A DNA stretch of 64,000 nt from UBA5972 sp002430125 (GTDB taxonomy: Bacteria; Pseudomonadota; Alphaproteobacteria; Rhodobacterales; Rhodobacteraceae): contig CALBIC010000136.1 in the NCBI GenBank assembly GCA_937892915.1, positions 16,512-80,511 on the forward strand, in the 5' to 3' direction. This document shows positions 25,634-31,939 of the stretch, in pieces. Made by a program: the position numbers and the translations under genes. The notes under the pieces were generated by a model. It made no database searches. It was not told the DNA's origin and saw nothing but the letters and a program-made list of their open reading frames with translations. Each line of letters starts with the position of its first letter. Position 1 is the stretch's first letter.

Positions 25634-26833
25634 ATGCGTTCGATTTTCGTCGCTATGTTCGCCTTCATGATTTTGATCAGTCCGCTTGAAGCACAGCAAG
25701 CTGATGATCAACAAGCAACCCGTGACGCGCGCGCAGCAACAGGCGGCGCGCAAACGCTTGAAGATATCCTTGCGCGACAGTCAGGGCAATCTGTCGACGA
25801 CAGCTTTCGACGCGGGGCCACAGGAAACCCTCAAGGCGCTGCTGACACTGTGGACCAGTTGGGCACATTGGGCGGCACCTCGGACCCAGAACTCTGGCGC
25901 GCACTTCGTTATGGTACTGCAGATATCAGCACCCAGAACCGCGGCCCGGCTGCGACGGTTCTGGTGCAGGATGGCGGCATGTGGTGGCTGCAGTTTCGCG
26001 CCGGGACACTGCGTGCCTTTGGTGTTTATCTGTTGGGCGGTACGCTTTTGCTTTTGGCCGCTTTCTACATTGTCCGTGGCCGCATTCGGATTGACGGTGA
26101 AAAAACCGGCGTGAAAATCGAGCGCTTTAAGCTGGCGGAACGTTTCGGTCACTGGATGCTGGCATCGTCCTTTATCGTGCTGGGATTGACCGGATTACTC
26201 TCATTATTTGGGCGAACAATGCTGATCCCCTTTTTTGGTCCCGAGGCATTTGCCTTTATCGCGACGGGCTCGAAATGGGTGCACAATAATATTTCCTGGG
26301 CGTTTATTCTGGCGCTCATCATCATTTTCTTTTTCTGGGCTGTGCATAATTTACCAGACCGGACAGATCTGAACTGGCTTGCCAAAGGTGGCGGCATCTT
26401 GGGCAAGGGTCATCCTGCGGCGAAAAAATTCAATGCGGGCCAAAAGCTGATTTTCTGGGCGGTGATCCTGCTGGGCGGTTCGATTTCGCTGTCCGGCCTT
26501 TCGCTGTTGTTCCCATTTGAGATCAACCTATTCGGGCCGACCTTTACACAACTGAATGCCTTCGGTGTTCCAGGCTGGTTTGGCATGCCCGAACTTCCAA
26601 CCGCGCTGACGCCACAAGAAGAAATGCAATATTCGCAGCTGTGGCACGCCCTTGTCAGCCTGTGTCTGACGGCAATCATTTTCGCACATATCTATATCGG
26701 CACTGTCGGTATGGAAGGCGCTTTTGATGCGGTCGGCACTGGCAAAGTCGAAGAGCGATGGGCGCGGGAGCATCACAGCTTATGGTTAGAAGAATTAGAT
26801 GCAAAACGCGCATCAGCGGATAAGGAGTCGTGA
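25634..26833 (+). CDS. fdhC: Formate dehydrogenase cytochrome b (gamma) subunit
   Basis: A 399-residue membrane subunit that takes electrons from the beta subunit to quinone. After a signal peptide (to PLEAQ) there is an unusually long Gln/Asp/Ala-rich periplasmic segment of about 90 residues, then a first helix (LRAFGVYLLGGTLLLLAAFYIV) and the b-type core with four more helices. Heme ligands are likely the histidines in RFGHWMLA, KWVHNNISW and SLCLTAIIFAHIYIGTVG. The ending EGAFDAVGTGKVEERWAREHHSLWLEEL is typical of the gamma subunit. It follows two hairpins after fdhB and is followed after 1 base by a 44-residue gene. Confidence 0.93.
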   Translation: MRSIFVAMFAFMILISPLEAQQADDQQATRDARAATGGAQTLEDILARQSGQSVDDSFRRGATGNPQGAADTVDQLGTLGGTSDPELWRALRYGTADISTQNRGPAATVLVQDGGMWWLQFRAGTLRAFGVYLLGGTLLLLAAFYIVRGRIRIDGEKTGVKIERFKLAERFGHWMLASSFIVLGLTGLLSLFGRTMLIPFFGPEAFAFIATGSKWVHNNISWAFILALIIIFFFWAVHNLPDRTDLNWLAKGGGILGKGHPAAKKFNAGQKLIFWAVILLGGSISLSGLSLLFPFEINLFGPTFTQLNAFGVPGWFGMPELPTALTPQEEMQYSQLWHALVSLCLTAIIFAHIYIGTVGMEGAFDAVGTGKVEERWAREHHSLWLEELDAKRASADKES

Positions 26834-26834
26834 T

Positions 26835-26969
26835 ATGAAGGCTTTTCTGCTTGCTGTCTGCGCAACTGTCGTCATCACTGTCGGTATGAACATTCTCTTG
26901 AACCAGATCGGGTTTTCAGCCGAAAAAGCCACGACCGGCGCCAATACCAGAGTCGGTGCGAGCGACTAG
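26835..26969 (+). CDS. 44-residue single-helix membrane peptide after fdhC
   Basis: ATG at 26835 lies one base after the fdhC stop, with AAGGAG in the last codons of fdhC as ribosome site. The peptide starts MKAFLLAVCATVVITVGMNI, one hydrophobic helix of about 20 residues, and continues with a short polar tail (SAEKATTGANTRVGASD). The tight coupling and strong ribosome site support a real gene. It could be a small accessory subunit of the formate dehydrogenase membrane complex, as seen for other respiratory enzymes. That role is inferred. Confidence 0.7.
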   Translation: MKAFLLAVCATVVITVGMNILLNQIGFSAEKATTGANTRVGASD

Positions 26970-26994
26970 TTCGAATCATTTTTGCATAAGACAG

Positions 26995-27099
26995 GACGAC
27001 CTGAATGACCCGCCCGCCATCGATATCGGCCTTGCGGCAGGTGATCTGGGCGACCTGAGGGCTGTGGACGCCTTCAAGCCCCGATCGCCCACAACCTGA
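26995..27099 (+). other. Short coding-like remnant
   Basis: A stop-free stretch of 34 codons without a start codon at its head, ending in TGA at 27097. Its codon composition is coding-like, with Gly, Leu, Ala and Asp rich text (IGLAAGDLGDLRAVDAF). It sits between the formate dehydrogenase operon and the tRNA gene. It may be the tail of a deleted gene; I cannot name the parent, and chance is not excluded. Confidence 0.25.
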
Positions 27100-27141
27100 C
27101 GCCGTGACGCTTGTCTGATATCACACACATAAAGGGGGGTT

Positions 27142-27217
<76 letters not shown>

Positions 27218-27298
27218 GAAATGCGGGCGAACCGATTGGCCCGCCCGTGGGTATTTATGGAAACAGCCTTGACTGTTCAAGCCTAAAAGCCGGGATAT

Positions 27299-27628
27299 TC
27301 AGCTTTCGTCGACTTCAATAGCAACATCGGCGATTTCCTCGAGGTCGACAGTATCGTCTTCATCGTCTTCGAGCAGATCATCGTCCAGATCGGCGTTGAC
27401 GTCATCATCATCCAATACGTCGGCTGTATCATCCAGTTCTTCGTCTGGTTCTGGTTTCACAATTTTCGGCTTTTCTGCCGAGACAGATCGGTTGCGCGTG
27501 TTGATCAGGCTCGCGAGGTCAAACGTTGCGTCGCAGGACGGGCAAGTCATCGGATCGTTTTGCAGGTCGTAAAACCGCACGGCACATTTCGGACAGACGC
27601 GCTTTACGCCCCATTCATCTTTGGGCAT
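27299..27628 (-). CDS. FYDLN-acid family protein (TIGR02300 type)
   Basis: 109 residues from the ATG at 27628; a TTG one codon earlier is less likely. The N-terminus is a small zinc-ribbon-like unit (CPKCAVRFYDLQNDPMTCPSC) containing the FYDLN stretch that names the family. The remaining half is a low-complexity tail of Asp and Glu (DDTADVLDDDDVNADLDDD and similar). The family is found in alphaproteobacteria and has no known function. The gene is transcribed toward the tRNA-Ala gene on the same strand, and diverges from the metallopeptidase gene. Confidence 0.88.
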   Translation of the reverse strand: MPKDEWGVKRVCPKCAVRFYDLQNDPMTCPSCDATFDLASLINTRNRSVSAEKPKIVKPEPDEELDDTADVLDDDDVNADLDDDLLEDDEDDTVDLEEIADVAIEVDES

Positions 27629-27800
27629 CAATTCTACCTCTTCAAGGTCATCTCAGGACAATTGCTGTCAACTGCCATAACCCTGTAACCTTTGTCAAAG
27701 GCTTAAATTGCAGTTTGTGGATTGCATGGCCTGTGGTTTGCATCATAGGTCGGAAACTTGCCGGTTTACCGGTGATTGGCTCTGTATTAGGTTTACCGCT

Positions 27801-28487
27801 ATGAATAGAACCGTCAAAATTGGCAGTCCCCCGATCGAGGTCCATTTGCGCCGCTCGGCCCGGGCGCGTCGGTATTCTCTGCGGATTTCGAACGCCGACG
27901 GAAAAGTTAGTCTGACCCTGCCGAACCGCGCGTCAGAGCGCGCTGCCCTTGATTTCGCCTACCGCCAGGAAGATTGGTTGCGTGCCGCACTTGGCAAACG
28001 ACCGGCGGCTGTGGTGCCGGAAATAGGTGGCAAAGTGTTATATCTGGGGCAAGAAGTTTCGCTGCTGCAGGGCACTGCGCGGTCGGTCAAAGCCGGGCCT
28101 GAAGGCTTGTTTCTACCCGGTTCGGTGGAAACCCTCGGGGCCAGGCTGAAGGGGTTTTTCAAGGTTCAGGCACGAGAAAGGCTGGCAGCTGCCTCGCATT
28201 ATTATGCCAGCCAATTAGGGCGCGATATCTGTGCCCTCAGTTTGCGCGACACACGCAGCCGCTGGGGGTCATGTACTGCCGATGGCAGGCTGATGTATTC
28301 ATGGCGGCTGATCATGGCCCCGCCCGAGGTGCTGGAGTACGTCGCCGCGCATGAAGTTTCACACCTTGTGCAGATGAACCATTCGGCCGAGTTTTGGGCC
28401 GTGGTCGAGGGTTTGATGCCCGACTACCAGCGTCACCGAAAATGGTTAAAGGCCAACGGAGCGCGTTTGCACCATTTCCAATTCTAA
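27801..28487 (+). CDS. YgjP-like (DUF45/SprT-type) zinc metallopeptidase
   Basis: 228 residues from the ATG at 27801. The frame is open further upstream, but the family N-terminus (VHLRRSARARRYSLRI) begins shortly after this start. The zinc site HEVSHLVQMNHSAEFW supplies the HExxH-like motif as HEVSH plus a third His. RDTRSRWGSCTADGRLMYSWRLIMAPPEVLEYVAAHE is the family's central block. Members are predicted metal-dependent hydrolases, sometimes found near restriction or repair genes; the physiological substrate is unknown. It stands alone here, upstream of the GntR gene. Confidence 0.9.
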   Translation: MNRTVKIGSPPIEVHLRRSARARRYSLRISNADGKVSLTLPNRASERAALDFAYRQEDWLRAALGKRPAAVVPEIGGKVLYLGQEVSLLQGTARSVKAGPEGLFLPGSVETLGARLKGFFKVQARERLAAASHYYASQLGRDICALSLRDTRSRWGSCTADGRLMYSWRLIMAPPEVLEYVAAHEVSHLVQMNHSAEFWAVVEGLMPDYQRHRKWLKANGARLHHFQF

Positions 28488-28511
28488 CCAACCCTTGACC
28501 GAACCACACTT

Positions 28512-28521
28512 TGTGATCACA
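28512..28521. promoter_or_regulatory. Palindromic operator TGTGATCACA before the GntR gene
   Basis: A perfect 10-bp palindrome, embedded in TTTGTGATCACAG, ending 8 bases before the GntR start codon. The identical palindrome is found twice in front of sucC. Its position, overlapping where a ribosome site or transcription start would be, fits autorepression by the encoded regulator. Binding is inferred from the shared site. Confidence 0.6.
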
Positions 28522-28529
28522 GTTGCCTT

Positions 28530-29180
28530 ATGGCGATAACACCAAAATCTTCTGATACAAACATCGCAGCGCATGATCGCGTTTATCGCGCGCTGCGTCA
28601 GCAAATCATGCATGGCGAGATCGCGCCGGGACACGCGCTGACCCTTCGCGGGATCGGAAAATCCTTTGATGTCAGCATGACTCCGGCTCGGGAATCCGTG
28701 CGCCGGTTGGTGGCGGAAGGGGCTTTGACATTGTCTTCCTCTGGAAGGGTAAGCACCCCTGAGCTTAGCAATGAACGGATCGAAGAACTGGCGTCGGTAC
28801 GTGCATTACTGGAACCTGAACTGGCGATCCGCGCGTTGCCCCGCGCTTACCCGGCCTTGATTGACCGGCTTTGGGCGATCAATTCATCGGCTGATCAAAT
28901 GGTCGTGAAGCATGATGCGATCAGTTATATCCGCAACAATCTGGAATTTCACCGAACGCTTTATCTGCGCGCCCAAGCGCCGGCGATGTTGGCGATGGTG
29001 GAAAATATCTGGCTGCAACTTGGCCCGACGATGCGCAGCCTTTATGGCAAGATGCAGGGGACTCATCGGCTGGGAAATCACGGTGCGATCATTGCGGCAT
29101 TGAAGGCGGGTGACGAGGCAGCGCTGCATATCGCGGTGCGAAATGATGTCACCAAAGGGTTGCGGATGTTGGCACGCTAA
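28530..29180 (+). CDS. GntR/FadR-type (FCD) transcriptional regulator
   Basis: A 216-residue regulator with an N-terminal winged helix (about residues 15-75: DRVYRALRQQIMHGEIAPG, LRGIGKSFDVSMTPARESVRRLVAEGAL) and a C-terminal all-helical FCD effector domain. The likely metal-binding histidines lie in NNLEFHRTLY and NHGAIIAAL. FCD regulators bind small organic acids and repress nearby operons. It lies beyond the 3' end of the lpdA gene, convergent with it. Because an identical palindrome stands in front of this gene and of sucC, the TCA block is its probable target. There is no evident ribosome site before ATG, so translation may be leaderless or the start may differ. Confidence 0.88.
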   Translation: MAITPKSSDTNIAAHDRVYRALRQQIMHGEIAPGHALTLRGIGKSFDVSMTPARESVRRLVAEGALTLSSSGRVSTPELSNERIEELASVRALLEPELAIRALPRAYPALIDRLWAINSSADQMVVKHDAISYIRNNLEFHRTLYLRAQAPAMLAMVENIWLQLGPTMRSLYGKMQGTHRLGNHGAIIAALKAGDEAALHIAVRNDVTKGLRMLAR

Positions 29181-29258
29181 CCGCCGCCGAAGCCGCCTGT
29201 CGATCAGACAGGGGCCTACGGCGGGTGTCTTTTGGCACAATTATAATAACTTAGAAGA

Positions 29259-30644
29259 TCAGACGTGGATTGCGCCGTCACCACAAGCCAGCGCCGCTTC
29301 GCGCATTGCTTCGCTAAATGTCGGATGCGCGTGACAGGTGCGGGCGAGGTCTTCGGCGGAGGCGCCGAACTCCATTGCGACGCAAACCTCGTGGATCAAT
29401 TCGCCGGCGGCAGGGCCCATCAGGTGACAGCCGAGAATCCGGTCGGTGGTCGCGTCGGCGAGGATTTTCACGAAACCTTCGCCCTGAAATGTGGACTTGG
29501 CGCGGGCGTTGGCCATGAAATTGAACTTGCCAACCTTATAGGCGCGACCCTGTTCTTTCAACGTTTCCTCGGTGGCACCAACCGAGGCGACCTCGGGGTT
29601 GGTGTAGATCACGCCGGGAATTATGCCATAGTTTACATGGCCTTGCTGGCCAGCGATGGTTTCGGCGACGGCCATGCCTTCGTCTTCGGCTTTGTGGGCC
29701 AGCATCGGGCCGGTGATTACATCGCCCAGCGCCCAGATACCTGGAATATTGGTTTTCCAGTGATCGGTTTTTATTTGACCGCGATCAGTTTTTGCGATTC
29801 CAAGCTCCTCCAGACCCAGCCCGTCGGTGAACGGGCGGCGGCCGGTGGCGACCAGAACCACGTCTGAGTCCAGCGTGGATTCCGCATCGTTCTTACGCAA
29901 TTTATAGGTGGTTTTCGCACCGTTTCCGGCCAGTTCAACCGACTGCACTGCCGCGCCCATCACAAAAGCAAGCCCTTGTTTTTTCAGGATTCTCTGGAAG
30001 GTTTTGCAGATTTCCGCATCCATACCGGGGGTGATTTGGTCAAGGAATTCCACGACCGTGACCTTGGTGCCAAGACGCGCATAGACCGAGCCCATTTCAA
30101 GGCCGATCACGCCCGCGCCAATCACCACCATTGTGGCCGGGATTTTGGCCAGTTCCAACGCGCCGGTTGAGGTGACGATCACCTTTTCATCAACAGGGAC
30201 ATTCGGCAGGCTGGAGGGCTCTGATCCGGTTGCGATAACGATATTCTTGGCATTGTGAACCGTGTCACCGACCGTAACCTGCCCGTTTCCGGTGAGTTTT
30301 GCCCAGCCTTTGATCCAGTCTATCTTGTTCTTTTTAAACAGAAATTCAATACCCTTGGTGTTGCCTTCAACGATACTGTCCTTGTATTCGATCATCTTGG
30401 GGAAGTCGATTTTCGGGGCATCCATCAGCAGGCCCATAGCGGCGAAATTATGGGTGGCATCGTGATAAGCGTGGCTGGCATGAAGCATCGCCTTGGACGG
30501 GATGCAGCCGACATTCAGGCAAGTCCCACCAAGGGTTTCGCGGCCTTCCACGCAGGCGGTTTTCAGGCCCAACTGGGCGCAGCGGATGGCACAGACATAG
30601 CCGCCGGGGCCACCGCCGATGATGATTACGTCATAGTCTGCCAT
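29259..30644 (-). CDS. lpdA: Dihydrolipoyl dehydrogenase (E3 of 2-oxoglutarate dehydrogenase)
   Basis: A 461-residue FAD disulfide oxidoreductase. The N-terminal FAD motif is DVIIIGGGPGGYVCAIRCAQLG, the redox disulfide is GGTCLNVGCIPSK, the second dinucleotide motif is VVIGAGVIGLEMGSVYARLG, and the C-terminal catalytic His-Glu lies in CHAHPTFSEA. It reoxidises the lipoyl groups of SucB with NAD+. It is the last gene of the sucC...lpdA block, separated from sucB by 91 bases that hold a dispersed repeat. The dimer interface domain is complete. Confidence 0.95.
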   Translation of the reverse strand: MADYDVIIIGGGPGGYVCAIRCAQLGLKTACVEGRETLGGTCLNVGCIPSKAMLHASHAYHDATHNFAAMGLLMDAPKIDFPKMIEYKDSIVEGNTKGIEFLFKKNKIDWIKGWAKLTGNGQVTVGDTVHNAKNIVIATGSEPSSLPNVPVDEKVIVTSTGALELAKIPATMVVIGAGVIGLEMGSVYARLGTKVTVVEFLDQITPGMDAEICKTFQRILKKQGLAFVMGAAVQSVELAGNGAKTTYKLRKNDAESTLDSDVVLVATGRRPFTDGLGLEELGIAKTDRGQIKTDHWKTNIPGIWALGDVITGPMLAHKAEDEGMAVAETIAGQQGHVNYGIIPGVIYTNPEVASVGATEETLKEQGRAYKVGKFNFMANARAKSTFQGEGFVKILADATTDRILGCHLMGPAAGELIHEVCVAMEFGASAEDLARTCHAHPTFSEAMREAALACGDGAIHV

Positions 30645-30670
30645 TTGGGCCTCCTTAGGGTAAAATCAGG

Positions 30671-30713
30671 GTACACAACCCGTACACAATGCGTATGATT
30701 CCCGTACATACGA
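30671..30713 (-). repeat. 43-bp dispersed repeat, copy 1
   Basis: On the reverse strand this segment matches 36 of 43 positions with 44585-44627 on the forward strand. The first 10 bases and the last 23 after one mismatch are nearly identical, and the 3' part contains two GTGTAC-type units spaced 10 bases apart. It lies in the sucB-lpdA gap. The second copy lies 14 kb away next to ychF, also between genes. No similar segment was noticed elsewhere in the window. Confidence 0.7.
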
Positions 30714-30735
30714 TTTGCAGCTGGTTGATTTGGTT

Positions 30736-31935
30736 TCAAAGGTCCATCAGCAACCGACGGGGATCTTCCAGCGCCTCTTTCACCCGCACAAGGAAGGTCA
30801 CAGCCCCTTTGCCATCGACGACGCGGTGGTCGTAGGACAGGGCGAGGTACATCATCGGGCGGATCACGATCTGACCATCGACGACGACCGGGCGATCCTG
30901 GATTTTGTGCATTCCCAGAATGCCGGATTGCGGCGGGTTGAGGATCGGCGAGGACATCAGGGAACCGTAAACCCCACCGTTCGAGATGGTGAAGGTGCCA
31001 CCCTGCATTTCGGCCATGCTGAGTTTGCCGTCGCGCGCCCGCAGGCCCAGTTCGGCGATGGTCTTTTCGATGGCGGCGAACCCCATCTGGTCGGCGTCGC
31101 GCACCACCGGAACCACAAGGCCGGTGGGGGTGCCGACGGCCACGCCCATATGGACGAAGTTTTTGTAAACCAGATCGGTGCCGTCGATTTCGGCGTTCAC
31201 CTCGGGGACTTCGGCCAAGGCGTGGGTGCAAGCTTTGACGAAGAACGACATGAAGCCAAGTTTGACGCCGTGCTTCTTTTCAAACAGCGCTTTGTATTCG
31301 TTGCGCAGGTCCATCACGGCGGACATGTCGACCTCGTTATAGGTGGTCAACATGGCGGCGGTGTTTTGCGCGTCTTTCAGGCGCCGCGCGATGGTTTGGC
31401 GCAGGCGGGTCATTTTGACCCGTTCTTCGCGGGCGGCATCATCAGCGGCAACCGGCGCGCGCGGCGCGGCGGGGGCTGCTGGTGCTGGTGCCGGAGTTGC
31501 GACCGGCGCTGGTGCTGCGGCGTTCTGAACGTCTTCTTTCATGATGCGACCGTCGCGGCCAGTGCCGGTGACCTGTTCGGGGTCGAGACCCTTTTCAGCC
31601 ATCAGTTTCTTGGCAGACGGGGCGTCTTCGACATCTTTTGCGGGTGCTGGCGCAGCAGCAGGAGCCTCGATTTTTGCAGCAGGGGCAGCGGCGGCGGCAC
31701 CTTCGTTGATCGTGGCAAGCAGGGCATCGACGCCGACAGTGGTGCCTTCGGCGGCGATGATTTCGCCAAGAGTGCCGGCGACCGGTGATGGAACCTCGAC
31801 CGTTACTTTGTCGGTTTCCAGTTCGCACAGCATTTCGTCAACCGCGACCGCCTCGCCGGGTTTCTTGAACCATGTGGCGATTGTGGCTTCGGTGACGCTT
31901 TCACCCAGAGTGGGTACGCGCAGTTCAGTTGCCAT
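30736..31935 (-). CDS. sucB: 2-oxoglutarate dehydrogenase E2, dihydrolipoyl succinyltransferase
   Basis: 399 residues from the ATG at 31935, whose ribosome site AAGGGG lies in the last codons of sucA. An upstream in-frame ATG at 31959 would overlap sucA and is not preferred. Layout: one lipoyl domain with the modified Lys in ELETDKVTVEV, an Ala/Pro-rich linker, a peripheral subunit-binding domain (SAKKLMAEKGLDPEQVTGTG), a second linker, and the acyltransferase core with catalytic LSYDHRVVDGKGAV. It forms the core of the complex that converts 2-oxoglutarate to succinyl-CoA. Confidence 0.95.
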   Translation of the reverse strand: MATELRVPTLGESVTEATIATWFKKPGEAVAVDEMLCELETDKVTVEVPSPVAGTLGEIIAAEGTTVGVDALLATINEGAAAAAPAAKIEAPAAAPAPAKDVEDAPSAKKLMAEKGLDPEQVTGTGRDGRIMKEDVQNAAAPAPVATPAPAPAAPAAPRAPVAADDAAREERVKMTRLRQTIARRLKDAQNTAAMLTTYNEVDMSAVMDLRNEYKALFEKKHGVKLGFMSFFVKACTHALAEVPEVNAEIDGTDLVYKNFVHMGVAVGTPTGLVVPVVRDADQMGFAAIEKTIAELGLRARDGKLSMAEMQGGTFTISNGGVYGSLMSSPILNPPQSGILGMHKIQDRPVVVDGQIVIRPMMYLALSYDHRVVDGKGAVTFLVRVKEALEDPRRLLMDL

Positions 31936-31939
31936 TGGT

